From Calycina herbarum (taxonomy: Eukaryota; Ascomycota; Leotiomycetes; Helotiales; Pezizellaceae), in contig LLEY01000167.1 of NCBI GenBank assembly GCA_001414485.1, positions 62,001 through 126,000 on the forward strand: a stretch of DNA of 64,000 nt. The letters are read 5' to 3'. Shown here one piece after another: positions 1-12,172 of this stretch. How positions within the stretch are numbered: position 1 is the first letter of the stretch; each line of letters starts with the position of its first letter. A program made the translations under genes and the position numbers. The notes under the pieces are model-generated. The model made no database searches. It was given only the letters and a program-made list of their open reading frames with translations, and was not told where the DNA came from.

Positions 1-10
1 TTTCGTTTAG

Positions 11-907
11 GCTATTGCACCGACGAGAAACAACCATCACTCCTGGTTAAACCATATTTATGGTCTTGAGCAACTATTTGCAATACGTGGGCCAGCGTCA
101 ACGATGAGTGACCCAGTTGGTAGTGCACTGCTCGACCTCACTCGGCCAATGATGATTGTGGCAGCCCTCTACAATCGCCGACAAACATTGATGGCACGAC
201 CAGAATGGAGTGCTGTTACCATCTGCATGCTGAATGAAGATCAGGATCCCTCTTCAAGTTTGGATTTCGCTTATCTATTGGATGTTTTAGCACAGCTTCC
301 ATCCTTGTATCAGGAGAGTGATAAATTAGCATCAACGCAACCTCCAACCGATTCTACTGAGGATAATCGTGACAAACTCATTGGTCGCTCACTCCACCTT
401 CGAGACGATTTGTGCCGGTTTAGGAGCGAATGGACAGTCTCTCACAAAGAAGTTGACTTTTCTAGCATCTCCGGAGAAAAGATCCCCTCGGTGGAACCAT
501 ACCCTTTCCTCGTCATTACACAGTTCTCCTCTCTACAGGCAGCAAATTCCTTCACAATTTACAACGCTTTAATTATCTTGCTCAACCAGTTCATGATTTC
601 TACATTTTCGCTTCTTCCAGCTTGTGAGGTGGAAGCTGTAGCAGGAAATCTCGCCCGGAAGCAGTTATCGGCCGCGATCGAAGAAATAATCCGGAGCATG
701 CACAGTCAGCTTTCATTAACAGATCATTCTTCTGGCTCTCACAATATTTACTTACTATTACCGATTCGCGTTGCGTATCAAGCGCTGTTACCATCAAAAT
801 CACCACAAGACGTACGAAAATGTCGGTGGCTGGGAAGTGTCCTCGATTTTCTTAAAAAGGGAGGAGGACCCTGGATGTCAAATGGTCAAATTTTTGGTGT
901 GAAGTAG
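11..907 (+). CDS. Fungal transcription factor, C-terminal part (5' end outside window)
   Basis: This is the last exon of a gene that begins before the window. The bases at 8-10 (TAG after a T-rich stretch) form a 3' splice site, and the frame is open from 11 to the stop at 905-907, giving 298 residues. The start contains HSWLNHIYGLEQLFAIRGP, the kind of segment seen in the C-terminal regulatory domain of Zn2Cys6 transcription factors, where a G-L-x-x-L-x-x-x-R-G-P block is typical. The rest is mostly helical with no membrane segment. The zinc cluster itself would lie upstream and cannot be seen, so the DNA-binding role is inferred from family resemblance. The in-frame ATG at 104 is probably internal rather than the true start, because the coding frame continues upstream to the splice site. 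Target genes cannot be inferred. Confidence 0.6.
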   Translation, partial: AIAPTRNNHHSWLNHIYGLEQLFAIRGPASTMSDPVGSALLDLTRPMMIVAALYNRRQTLMARPEWSAVTICMLNEDQDPSSSLDFAYLLDVLAQLPSLYQESDKLASTQPPTDSTEDNRDKLIGRSLHLRDDLCRFRSEWTVSHKEVDFSSISGEKIPSVEPYPFLVITQFSSLQAANSFTIYNALIILLNQFMISTFSLLPACEVEAVAGNLARKQLSAAIEEIIRSMHSQLSLTDHSSGSHNIYLLLPIRVAYQALLPSKSPQDVRKCRWLGSVLDFLKKGGGPWMSNGQIFGVK

Positions 908-1371
908 TCATTGGCTGGATAAAAAAAAGGGGCTGGTGAAAAATCCAGGGGGTTTACTAGTAGCGCGGGGTGGCTTTAGCGAATTGTATGGGAACTCTCT
1001 CGCCGTCTCGTGAAAAGGTATTTCGCCACTGAATTAATGGCTATAAAAGCCCTGCCTCCTAGGCTTCTCTCCCGCTTGTTGTAGGCGGTGACGTTCACCG
1101 TCGGTGTGGAGTACCGATGATCCTAATTGGAAGATATTCAAAATCCTTATGTCTGCAACAGGAAAAACAGGGCGGAGTTGCAGTCACTCTGCATGACACC
1201 TCGATCCAATACGCCGCAAACGCCACAAACGCCACGAGCTGTGAGCCATCACGCCCAGCTGGCAGGGCTACCCGGCAGGGGATACGGCGCAGAGACAAGA
1301 GCAGCAGTAGCCCCCGCAACCCGTCTACACAAAACTTCAACTCGATATCCATTTCTCCATGACTATTTACA
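908..1371. other. Intergenic spacer
   Basis: This is the 3' flank of the transcription factor gene and the promoter and leader of the next gene. A TATA-like run (GGCTATAAAAGCC) lies at about 1040-1052, about 320 bp before the chosen start at 1372. Short open frames here lack good starts or homology and are treated as leader sequence. Confidence 0.5.
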
Positions 1372-4300
1372 ATGGCACCAGAGGTTCTTCCAAAGGTGTG
1401 GGCTGAATTGCAAGCCCGGATTGATATCTGCAGTGTTGTCCGTGAAGTATTGGGACACTTCGCAATCGAATTTGTTGGAGAAGCTCCATCGGCATCTGAA
1501 TCTTTCAGTTTTATTGTCTGGATGAAAGTGATATATGATCTTCAACGCACTTACTTGCAATCCTCTAATCCATCGTCTGAGACTCTATCATACCTCCTCC
1601 CACCTCGAATCCTTTTCAAGACCATCCATCGTATCCTCGAAATAAGACCTCGATTGCGGCATGCCGAAAACCAAAACTACCCCGCGCAACAACCTCGATA
1701 TTTTGCTGCCCAAACGCTACTTTCGGGTGTAAGAGCTCTACAGCTTCGTGGAATATCAGAAACAACCCCGGATCTGGAGGATTTACATGCCATCGAAATT
1801 CTCATCCAAAAATGGGTAGAGGACAGTGATGAAGGCCAGGAAAAGTTTATACTTAACAAATGCCACAGCGGGCTTGTGCAAATGCGCCGTGGTCTCTTGC
1901 CAAGTTCAGTCTGGAATAAACCGGCATGCAATGCTTGTGACCTTCGTGATAATGCGATAGATTTGGTAGGTTGGTTATTATTGATGATTGTCTGGGAGTA
2001 TTTGGTGCTAACCTCATTAGTATCCGGCCTTGACGAAGAAAATGATGAACGTTCTCAATTCACAACTAAGCCAGGAAACAAGCAATCTGGATTCACAAGA
2101 CCAGTTTTGGGCCCGCTTTGATATCATATGGGCTGTGGAAGCCGGGTATATACAGTGGTGTGCGGATAAAGTGATGGGGAAAAATGTCATCGATGATAAA
2201 TGTGAAGTGGGAAGTCTTGTCCATATATTGGAAAACACAACGCGGGACTCTCATACCATATCCGTACTAAATCACACTTGGCACAACCAGAAGCATGGTC
2301 AAATTCACACAGAAAGGGTGGATCCCGATCGATTACAGGTGAGTGTCACTGGCAGATACATAGATGCCCCCACTAACTATCATGCATAGGTCGACATTGA
2401 CAAAGCACTGTCAAACTTCCACTTCTTCCTGCGAAATCGACGTGCAAAACTTGTAGATTACAATTTGGAAATAAGGAGGCTGTCCACAGGACTTGGGCAA
2501 AACATCGAATCTTGGATTCGACGAGCTTCCGGTTATAATGAAGAATACGGGGATATCAGAGGAGGTGAGCAACCACTGAAAACAGCATAGTGGGTATTCT
2601 CCGAGTTATTTCTCCCTCTTTCAGGTCGTTTTAGGAGGATTAAGACACCATTTCCTCCTCAGACATCTCACATTCTCCTCACACAACCCCATTTCCTCAA
2701 ACATACTTCTAGAAAGGGCAATACTGACTCCGAGATCATCCGTAGTGTATTGGGCTGTCCACTATTGCATGTGGTACCTGAGCATCAACTGAAGAGTATT
2801 TACGAAACATACGGGAATAACGAAGTAAGTTCTTTACACACGTCCCACGATGAGGCTGCTGAGACTAACAACTCCCTTTCTCAAGCATATTTTTCTCAAC
2901 AACCCCGCGCTATTGGATTTTACCGACTTTTCAATATATTGTCCAAGGTGTTCTTCCGCAACAGTATTTAAATATGCAAGAAGGATAGATCCCCTCAATA
3001 CAATATCTAGCCAACTTGAGCTTTTAGTGGAAACATCAACAACTGCTGAAGGTTCAAATGCCTCGCAACAACTAAAGCTTTGGCGGCAAAACAAGGTTCA
3101 TTGGCCTCCATCCGATATTCAAAACATAGAAGCGGTCCCAACCCAAAAGCCAGATATTAGCCCCGTACACGATATCCCAAGTTCACCATCATCTCCAAAT
3201 CCGCAACCGTCATCGCCTAGCTCGTCTATCAACAATGTGAAGAGAATACCGTCCAACAGAAGCGAGGAATCCAAAAGCAACAGAACAACAGGCACTTCAC
3301 GACTTTCCAACATCTTCCGAAGAAAGTCTAGTATACCCTCCGATATTGTTTTGGAAAGTACACTATCGACTCAAAAACACATTTTCAACTCCTACTGTTT
3401 CTCATCGGACGGAAAGATACTTATACTATGGAACAACCGTGCCAATCATATTTATTGTTCTGTGATCCCTACCACTGATGATCCAGAAGCGGAAACTTCG
3501 TGGGACTGGATGAAGTTTGGAAATGGCTTGGGGAGTGTAGATCTGGTGGCCAGTGCAGAGAAGAGAGTTGCAATAATCCTTAAGGTAAATCATTACCGAA
3601 CCTTCCTCCCTGCCAAGGTTGTTTAAATGCTGATTTTAAGAAATAGGAGGAGAAAAAGTCCAGGCTTCTCGTCTTCGGTATTTCAATGACTCCGAATTTG
3701 GAACCAATCCTGGAAAGGGTATTACCCAAAGATAAAAAGCTGATCAACAAAAGTCTCTGCGTGTCACCAGATGGCGGGATCGTTGCAGTCGGTACTGACA
3801 AGGAGGTCCTTGTCTACCATATCAACAATTCCATCAACAATGCAGAGCTCAAACCGAGGATAATCAGGCTGTCTGCTATGTTTTCTGGTATGGATGTGTT
3901 TAGCCAAGTAATGAACTTCAGTCAAGACTGCCAGAAACTAGTCATCGCAACGCGGTATTACAACGATGGAAATTGTGAAATCGAAATCATCCTCTACGAC
4001 CTATTAGGCAGCCGAGAAATGCCGGAGATCAAGACTAAGCCCCATGAATTTGTAAGTCAATTTCTTTTGGAGCAACGAATCAAGAGACCGGCTAACCGTG
4101 TCACAGACTTCAACAGATAATGGATTGACCGCTATCTTCTACGACCATCGTAAAAAAGAGATAATTCTCACGGGTTCTATCAATAAAAGTTATGGAAACG
4201 TGTACTCTAGAAAAAACAGCCACCCTATTTACTGGCCACCGGAAATTAGCAAAATCCAGACAGCAGTTGCCTGCCCTTCGGAGTCACAATACATATTTCT

Positions 4301-4571
4301 AGGAAGTTTGGGTGGGCTATATTCCGTTGATCTAGACGAAGAAAGGTCTCGAAAGCGGCCGGCGAGGTTCGGATGGGAAAACAAGTATTCAGTACCTGAA
4401 ACCTCAGCAAGCTCTGAATCTTCCACAAGTTTTGTGGCGTTGGCTGCACCGGGTGTTGGTCGCATATATACTTTTAGGATAGAGAAGGAGGAAATGATTT
4501 TAGAAGTTATCCTAGGGAAGGGTGCACCGGCGAGACAGGGGTTTGTAGGTCCCTCGCCTTTGGATATTTGA
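1372..4571 (+). CDS. Orphan 951-residue protein with WD/propeller-like C-terminal half
   Basis: I assemble seven exons: 1372-1965, 2021-2338, 2390-2564, 2625-2824, 2886-3584, 3647-4051 and 4107-4571. All junctions have GT-AG ends and matching phase, for example donor GTAGGT at 1966 with branch GCTAAC before the acceptor at 2020. The start ATG sits in ACAATGG and is preceded by an in-frame stop at 1360. The N-terminal half is helical and not recognised. A Ser/Pro-rich linker lies around residues 480-560. After it come repeated beta-type blocks with S-x-D-G-K or S-P-D-G turns (FSSDGKILILW, VSPDGGIVAVG, FSQDCQKLVIA), as in WD40-like propellers. No signal peptide or membrane helix is seen. The role is unknown. 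A scaffold function is only a guess from the propeller. Splice joins are well supported and the function is not. Confidence 0.7.
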
Positions 4572-5065
4572 CTGAAGCCTTCTTTCGATTGTGGAATACA
4601 ATTATGTTGTGCCATTAGCGAATGAATATGGGCGTGTCCATTTGGAATGTATTGTGAATTTAAAAGGGGGGTTTGAGCTGGTATGCTTTATTCACCAATT
4701 ACAAAGTTGACCAATTCTGTCTAGATATACTCTAAATTCGCTATAAGCAACCCCTGTAGTTTGTTGAAATGACTTAAGTCTTCTAAATAGTCCAAGTATT
4801 CATATAAAACAAATGTTACTCAGATAAATACTTAATACTCTATACTTCAAAACATTCGAAACTTTATTTAATCAATACAATTAATCCAAATACTCTCAAA
4901 TTAATAGCTCAACTTACTAAATACACTACTTACTGCTTTAAAGTAGTAACATGATGGTCAACTCCGGAAATGGTGAATAAAGTATACCAGAGCACGTGAA
5001 AGGAAGAAAGTTCTCAGAAGCGCGGATTATCCATAATTAGAAGAAATCCTGACGCATGTATGCCA
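4572..5065. other. Intergenic spacer between convergent genes
   Basis: This spacer separates the 3' ends of the propeller gene and the ankyrin-HET gene. Most of it is taken up by the inverted-repeat element at 4678-4990. I see no coding frame. Confidence 0.5.
4678..4990. mobile_element. Small AT-rich inverted-repeat element (MITE-like)
   Basis: The two ends are inverted copies. CTGGTATGCTTTATTCACCA at 4678-4697 matches the reverse complement of 4971-4990 at 19 of 20 positions, and the similarity continues through AGTTGACCA further in. The 313-bp interior is very AT-rich with no open frame. The single end mismatch is a G/A transition, in keeping with RIP. No clear target-site duplication was found, and AG on both sides is too short to prove one. 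It is probably a non-autonomous DNA element, with the superfamily unassigned. Confidence 0.55.
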
Positions 5066-8000
5066 TTAGATAAGTACAATTCTTTCTTCAGGCAAATCCG
5101 CAAAGATCTTGTGTGAAAACTTTTGGATATGTCCTACCCGTCTGTACGTTGCTTGCTCCCCGTCCACAGGAACCAGGGCTAATCCCATCCCGCTTGCCTC
5201 CATCCGTGGCTTGCTTCTGTCCGGAAAGAGGGAAATGCAGTGCACAATCTGGATGCCACCATCCTCCGATGGGACATCAAAGTACAATCTGCCCATGGAA
5301 TGGCCATATGAATCGTCAAGCATAAAGTCCGGTCCGTATACTCCACCAGAACCACGTGTGGCAGTATATCTAAGAACCCCTTGTATTATAGGAGTGGAGA
5401 GGTGTAGCCTTGCTGATTTTATTTGGCCATATGGGTTTGACGTCGCAAGCTCAACCTTGTATTTCCCAATAACCAACATTCCTCTCTCTGAAGGATTCTG
5501 AGTATTTGAAGATACTAGAGCCGAATTTGGGACATCAGATGGACCTTTTTCATCGGCACAAAATATTTTCGGTCCCACAACAGACGCCCATGACCAGGTA
5601 GGAGCAACGTAGTTATCATGACGTGATAACGAATACTCAATTTTCTTTCTTCCATAAACATAAGTGTCGACTCCTGAATGAGCGGATACCCAACCCAAGG
5701 TACGTATGAAGTCGCCTGCCCATAGACCCACCACGTACTCCGATCTTGTGTATTCGCCCACGATCCGGGCCAATCCGCTGAGGGCTGGCAGAGTATCCTC
5801 GGTTTTAGTAAGTTGTCTGGAAGTGTAATTGGTGATCGTGTGATGCCATAGGTTATAAATATCGTGGTTCCCGAGCGTCGTGATCGAGTCAAGAATACGT
5901 CTATTCTTCAGTGATAGCATTTCTATCGCGTTCTTAGTTGGCCAGTCTTCGGTGGCTTTGAGGGTGCGGCATTCCCAAATCACTTGAGATTTAGTGTAAT
6001 GTAAAATCCTCGGCGAAAGTTCACGCTCTTGCATTATCCAACCCCGTTTGTGTAATGGGCCTTCTTCGTAGAGCTCCTGCCAACCAGGATATTTCTTGGT
6101 TGCCCGGACAAGTCTCGAACCGCTATTGCTCGAAGAACACCGGAACTCGATTGAATCGTTGTTTACGTCTGTCAAGTGAAACAGGCCTCTTGAACTATCA
6201 TCTGTTGTGCCGGCTGATATTGTGCAATATGAATTTTGATATATCTGGCTCATGAGAGAAGATTCATGAGCCCAATCATCCACTGAGTCCTGGATAATGC
6301 AAAAAGAATCAATCCATAGGTAGTTTATCCCAAGATTTGTCGTAACATCGGCGGCATGTAAAAAAGTTGTAGGAAGATCTCTTGCCAAGATCAAGTTCAG
6401 ACGAAGTGCCAAATTTGCCGAGGTAGTCGATGTAGAAGCAGTAATTTTTGCATCCCATCGATGGCTCAAAGCGATATAACGAGCTCCATCCTGAACCTGT
6501 TTGCTCTCGACCAGTCGGAGCCTTTGGGATGTACCCCAGTGTGTCAAATCCAGAAGCCGGGTTGGCAAGAACTTGCTATCAGAATGAGCCAGGCAAGTAC
6601 GATGAGTTTGAAAACATTGTTGCAGCCAACTTTGTATTTGTCCGACTGTTTTCAGCGAAGACGTATCACCAGGAACTGGCACAGGGCCATCTAGAAAAGT
6701 TTCAGCGGAGTCAAATCCATGAGCTTAATATTACACACACCTTCAAAGGGTTCCACGCCGACACAAAACGAAGCAGATAATTGACGTGGCCTTTCTATAT
6801 CCCTTGGATATCTTTCCTGTATTGAGCATGATATGGTGCCTGGATTCATTGATGTCCTTGTAAAATCAACCACACTCGATGGTGGTATCGAAATTTTCGT
6901 TATACCTAATTGTTTCCAGAAAAACATACAAAAAGGACATCCACTACGGGCAGAAACAATCAAATCAGCGAGGGAAGGGCGCCAACCAGTCCATTTATTT
7001 CGGTTTTTTGGAATAAAAAAGTGCTCTTCTTCCCATTTATTTCCGTTCGGGGAATTAAAAAAGTGCTCATTATCGGTCTTCCTTGACGGTGAGTGGAATG
7101 CTTCAAATGGAATTTTCTCGCACTTTGGGCATATTTTTCGTTTGAGGACACTGGATACATGAAGTGACGGGTCAAATTCTTGGTTTTGAGAAATCTTTCG
7201 GATCCTCTCATCCAAAAAATCGAGCTGGCCAGTGGCACTAGCAATTTGGTATACTGTCTCCCCTTCGTAGGAGACTGAGTGAACATTAGCACCTGCATCC
7301 AGAAGCAATTGCACCATCCTAATTGATCGCTTTTTTGCCGCTAGGTGTAAAGGAAGGGCAATTGAGCTCGGTGCATTGTTAACGTCTGCGCCGGTAGAAA
7401 GAAGCAATCGCGCTGTGTCGATGTGACCGCCCTTTACAGCAGCTTGTAGTGCTGTTTGTAACCACCCATACCAATTATTACCTCCGGCGCCGTCCATACT
7501 TGCTCCAGCGTCCAGGAGGAGCCTCACAATCGATGTGAATCCTTTGGCAGCTGCAGTTCGTACCAATAATTTATGCTCATCTCGAGTATCAATCGCGGGA
7601 GTTCCAGTTTCTAGCAAGCCCTTGACGATGGTCTCATATCCCTGTTCTACTGCAGCATGGAGCGCATCTACGAAATGCAGGCTCTCATTTTGCGAATTGA
7701 GCTCTATTGTTTGTATCAGTCTTCGGGCAGTGGGAAGATGGCCTCCTTTGATGGCCAATTTGAGTGGACTGGTATTTTGGCCAGCACTAGATTTTAGTGG
7801 CTTGACCTTTGCCCCCGACTGTATTAGGAGGTCAACAATTTCCACTCTGCCCATCTGAGAAGCTCCATGGAGAGCTGTCTGATCATTCCCATGTGTTTTC
7901 GCCCAGGCGTTGACGTTGGCGCCAGCGTCAATCAATCTTTCAACAATAGCAATGAATCCATGATTAGATGCGGCGTACAGTGCCTCTGCACTAGCATCTG

Positions 8001-8925
8001 CATTTGCCTCCAATAAAGCGTCGATCATATCAATGTGGCCACCTTGAGCTGCTCCCTCTAATGGAGAAATTATGTTTCCACGGAGAGCAGCATGGCGCTC
8101 TACACCAAACTCCACATCAGCACCAGCCTCCACGAGTCGTCTCACCACAAACAAGTGGCCCTTTGAAGCAGCTGCGTATAATGCTAGATCCCCATCGACG
8201 TTTGCTCCTGCCCGTAATAACATGTCCACAACCCCGAGAAACCCCTCCTCAGACGCAGCTGTGAGGGGAGTTCGGTCCCAGTATGAACGGTTGCTCGATG
8301 GCGCCCAACGCGCATGACAAGAGGGCGGATTGATTCTTGAACCCATGCTGATCAAATGCTCAACCATATTTAGATGGCCTCTGGCTGCCGCTACCGCGAG
8401 GGCCGTTTGATAATCGACAATTTTTCGCAAATCCGCATTTACATCAACCTCAATTCCTAGAAGAAACTTTACCATTTCAATGTCCCCACAGCCTGCAGCG
8501 TCGTGAAAATAACCAATCTTGTCGCGCAGGACCTTCTCTAGAAACTTATTGGCCTGCTGAAGACGCTTTACTTCCTCGTGCTGGTCGTTCTGTATTGCCA
8601 ATTCGAACGCCGCAGAATTGTACAGTCGTGGACTTTCGTTGTGCACAGCCTGCAACAATGTCTTCATCGCATCGATGTCCTTTCTCCAGCTTGCAAGGCG
8701 AAGTGCCTTGAGAAAATATTCATGCGGACAAACAGTAGCGTTGGAATCTGGTTCAAGTAGTTTTCGCACCGCAGTGATGCTTCCCAGGTTTGCAGCGTTG
8801 GTAAATAACTGAGTGCAAGGGTGCTCTGGTCGTTCGTTCAGAATTTTCTCCATTTCAGCGACAGAAGGGGGAGCCACAACCGCATGCCCCCTCTGATCAA
8901 ACCCGCCACATTTTTTTGACTCCAT
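5066..8925 (-). CDS. Ankyrin-repeat / HET-domain fusion protein
   Basis: There are two exons, 6741-8925 and 5066-6690, read leftwards and joined by a 50-bp intron (6691-6740, GTGTGT to CTAG) that removes an in-frame stop, giving 1,269 residues. Residues about 55-580 hold many ankyrin repeats, with repeated motifs such as G-A-x-x-N and T-x-L-x-x-A-x-x-x-G. A short Cys-rich segment (KICPKCEKI, then GCPFCMFF) precedes a HET domain at about 800-960, seen as YIALSHRW and YLWIDSFCIIQD. HET domains act in heterokaryon incompatibility and related regulated cell death. Ankyrin repeats probably serve for recognition or assembly, which is inference. I chose ATG at 8925 (MESKKCGGF) because the open frame above it lacks another ATG. 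Ankyrin-HET combinations are known in fungi; the partner locus is unknown. Confidence 0.8.
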
Positions 8926-9699
8926 TGCGGTGTGTTTGAAGGATGGTTGGTCATGGAATCGTAGGTTCGATTCTAACGTCGTTGCCTTGCTGATGTAGGC
9001 AGTAAGCAATAAGCAGGCGTAACGAAACACGAAACAATTACACAGCCTTCTTTTCGCTTTATCGTCCTGTCAAATGAAACTAAACTCTCCGAAAAAATTT
9101 CGCAGGTGATTCTTTCCCTTCTGCCTTCCGTTGGCGGCCGAAACAGCCCTGTGGGATTACAGTATAATATTCGTTATCTATAAAGGGACTCGGTTGCCCG
9201 TCATCGTGATCCGCCCAAAAATCGGAAACGCCATTGAGTTCTTTGTCTTCTGTTTAGAGAACAAGTTAGCACAAGATGCCACTATTTATGGATAAGGTAT
9301 ATCGTGTTCGAGATATGCCACCATGCGAGAGACAATCTTCTGGACCGTTATCAATAACATCAATTTGGTCTTCGCAGTTGCAAGTCGCGTACTCTGGGGG
9401 TTGGCTGATTCGAGTCTTAATTGGATTCCCCCTTCGTTCCCCTTCTTCTTGGCTGGTAGCTATCTTGTCATAACCCCTCGCATGGCAAAAACCAGATACG
9501 CACCTGCCAGAATGTTAAAAGAATGTCACAAGCCGCTGTAGGAGTCTCTAACCTTCCTCTCTCCCCAAACCCAAAACCCATCACCCCTTAACGAACCAGC
9601 AACCAAGCGCCACGTGGAAACATGTAATTAAGAGATTTACTTCTAACAAGGCAAAAACTGTTCTATCTCAACGTGTAAAAACGTGTATCGATACAGAAT
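8926..9699. other. Promoter region of the ankyrin-HET gene and spacer
   Basis: This holds the upstream region of the leftward ankyrin-HET gene and the 3' flank of the fragment at 9700. Short open frames at 9276-9541 have no support. I see no other feature. Confidence 0.4.
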
Positions 9700-10014
9700 C
9701 TAGGCCTCTATATTCTTCCCAAGAGGTTGGTGTGTTGGTGTGTTGGTGAGGGCCTTCTCCGAGCCCAGATAACGAGCAGCAGAATGCGCAATTGTCAATT
9801 TGAGAGTGGCATCAGGGGGTTTGACGGACTCTGATGGGGGCACCATGATGGGTAGATATTGCAGAGTTTGTCTAGACGCGTAAATATCGAAAGAGTTATT
9901 GTTGAGGTTAGTCTGAATGTTGGAGATTAATCGCAAGACGTGCTTCGATGGGGAATCAGGGATTCCACGAATAGAGAGAATAATTTCTTTCAAAAACGAA
10001 AAGAGGCTTATTTA
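9700..10014 (-). pseudogene. Gene tail truncated at an AT-rich block
   Basis: A leftward frame of about 100 codons ends at 9700. It has no ATG near its beginning and a TAA at about 10012-10014. Its composition is that of coding DNA (mixed codons, sequence such as HVLRLISNIQTNL), yet the sequence turns into AT-rich decayed DNA directly above it. The simplest reading is the 3' part of a gene whose 5' part was lost or decayed when transposon DNA arrived. The product is not recognised. A chance open frame remains possible. Confidence 0.3.
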
Positions 10015-10312
10015 TTAGCGAGTAATAGCATCTAAAAATATCTTAGTAGAAGTTCGATTTATATTTGAAACAGAGTAGATAGTAAGTCTAAGTAACGTCT
10101 TCTGTCTTTTGTTTTATTCTGTATATATAGTTATATATCTCTTTTCTTCTAAGTTACTCTTATTTAAAATAATAAAAGACTTAATAATAAATAAAATATT
10201 ATAAAAAGTATTATAGTAGTTTTCTAAAGTATTATTTCTTTAACTTTCTTATAAAATAAAGTATACTTTAGAATAAGTAAATATCTAGAGAGAGAAAAGT
10301 CTAATAACTATA
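10015..10312. other. AT-rich, RIP-like flank left of the transposon
   Basis: The stretch is strongly AT-biased, rich in TA steps, and lacks open frames. It forms one side of the decayed block into which the Fot1-like element at 10313 is inserted. Confidence 0.5.
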
Positions 10313-12172
10313 ACGTGGTTTATCAGGACCCGGATCATATCAGGAACCGGATCAGTTTTCCTTAGCATTAAACTTAGAATATTAATAAATCAACTACAAT
10401 ATATTAAATTAACTAAAACTACTCGGAATCCGAGGAACTAGATATATCTACAGCCTCTTGACAAGTTCGTGCGTTGTGACCAGCTTTTCCACAGATTCTA
10501 TAGTGTCGCCTAGACGGTTGACCCTCCTTACGACTACCCCCCGCCGCATATACGTCGCGTCGTGTCTGCTCATCTATATCCTTCTAGGCTATAATGTCCT
10601 GTGCATCCTCTACTATAAGTGCACCCCCTTGACGGACACGAGCCTTTTTAGCCCTACGGCGTTTACTTAAGGTTTCGTTGGCTGCTTGAAGGGTGTGTAC
10701 CTTAGCGGACAGAAGGGTTATCTTATAGGCTATTCGCTCTGTACCCTTAGCTAATATAGCAACTGTCTCGAAGAGTGGAGTTGGCGAGCTCCCTTAATAA
10801 CGGGCAATTCGATTTCGAACAAGTGTTGTTTGTAAAAGAGCTTTAGTTAGGTTGGAAGGGGTCTAGGAGACCTAAGGATTAGTGTTGGTAGTAGAGGGTT
10901 TAGAAGGAGTTAGAGTTCGTAACTTTATATCAAGCTTTAAAAGCACTACTTGTGGGTTAAAGGGCACTAAGCCAGCTCTACGGAATCCAGCCTAAGCGTT
11001 TTGGGCTGTTATAGATTCCCTGTATGTTGCTATAAAGGCTAGAAAGAACTCTACCTTCGTGATATAGTTAATATAGGCTTTAATAAACGTCTTAATCTGT
11101 CGACTGTATGCCCGCTTTAACATACTAAAGCACCTAATATTAAGTAGCTGGGTTAGATGGGACGAATGAGGAGGTAGTCTAAGAGTTATAATGTTGTGTG
11201 CCTTGTAGTACTCTTGGAACTCGGCCGATTCGTAACTCTTATGCCTATCTAATACTAGTATTTGATATGGACTCTTTGTACGAGTGGCAGTGTATTTATC
11301 AAAGTGTTTTAGCTATTCTAGACCCGTCTTATTGTTTGTCTATCTGTTACTTGTCGGTTTAATAACCTAGTTAGGTGGGAGGCCGCCGTCTATATACCAA
11401 TTTGAAAGGTGGTTCTTGCCCTGAACTACTAGAAATTGAGGGATACTCTAGCCTTTACTATTGATATAAGCAATCGCTGTAGCCTATTCCCGATTCCCTA
11501 GCTGAACTGCCTTGCCTCTGCCACGTCGATCTGCATAGGTTATAACTATTGTAGGGTAAATCACACCTATTATAAACCCGGTTTCCTCGATGTTATAGAA
11601 GTCGTAGTCTAAAACACTGTATTTTGCCCTTATATTTTCAATTAGTCGGAACCACGAGCTAATTAGCTTAGAATCTTTGTATAAGGCCCTTTGGAAATCA
11701 TAAACGCGATTAAAACGCGTCTTAAGGGCTGGTTGTCGTTGTATAAATCGATATACCTAGAGCTTGCTAACGCGTTTTCTCTCTCACGATTTAAGTATAT
11801 AATTCGCTATATCTTCTACGCTACCTAGCCGGGGTGTAAACCCTCTCGAATCTAGATTAAGTATATTCTGAACAATTACTTCCTCTTCTAGCTTAAACAA
11901 TTTAACGTTTACTAGCCGTCGCTTAGGGAGAGTAGTTCGGCTGTTTATTCTATCGTTTAGTATAGAAAAGGGCACTCTGTAGAGCTTTGCAGCCTTCCGA
12001 CGGCTTAGCTTTTTAGATGTTCGAATAGCCTCGATAGCTAGAATGATTTTTGATTCTTATAGAATAACTGACATAATATATAGTAGAAAAAACGCGTTGT
12101 AAAGGAAGGGGGTTGGGAATTCGCTAAAATTAATCCGGGTCCTGATATGATCCAGGTCCTGATAAACCACGT
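10313..12172 (-). mobile_element. RIP-decayed Fot1/pogo-type DNA transposon, 1.86 kb
   Basis: The ends are inverted repeats of about 45 bp (starting ACGTGGTTTATCAGGACC), and TA flanks both sides (10311-10312 and 12173-12174), the target duplication of Tc1/mariner elements. The leftward strand retains a transposase in pieces. A CENP-B-like DNA-binding segment lies at 11784-11975 (GFTPRLGSVEDIANYIL). The catalytic-core remnants YNIEETGF and LVLDRHKSYESAEF lie at about 11575-11600 and 11220-11270. A Zn-knuckle tail CGKAGHNARTC is at about 10455-10500. The frame is broken by many stops, several at sites where Trp (TGG) or Gln codons would be expected, which fits C-to-T change by RIP. The length matches the usual 1.8-1.9 kb of the family. 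The element cannot encode an active transposase. Confidence 0.85.
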
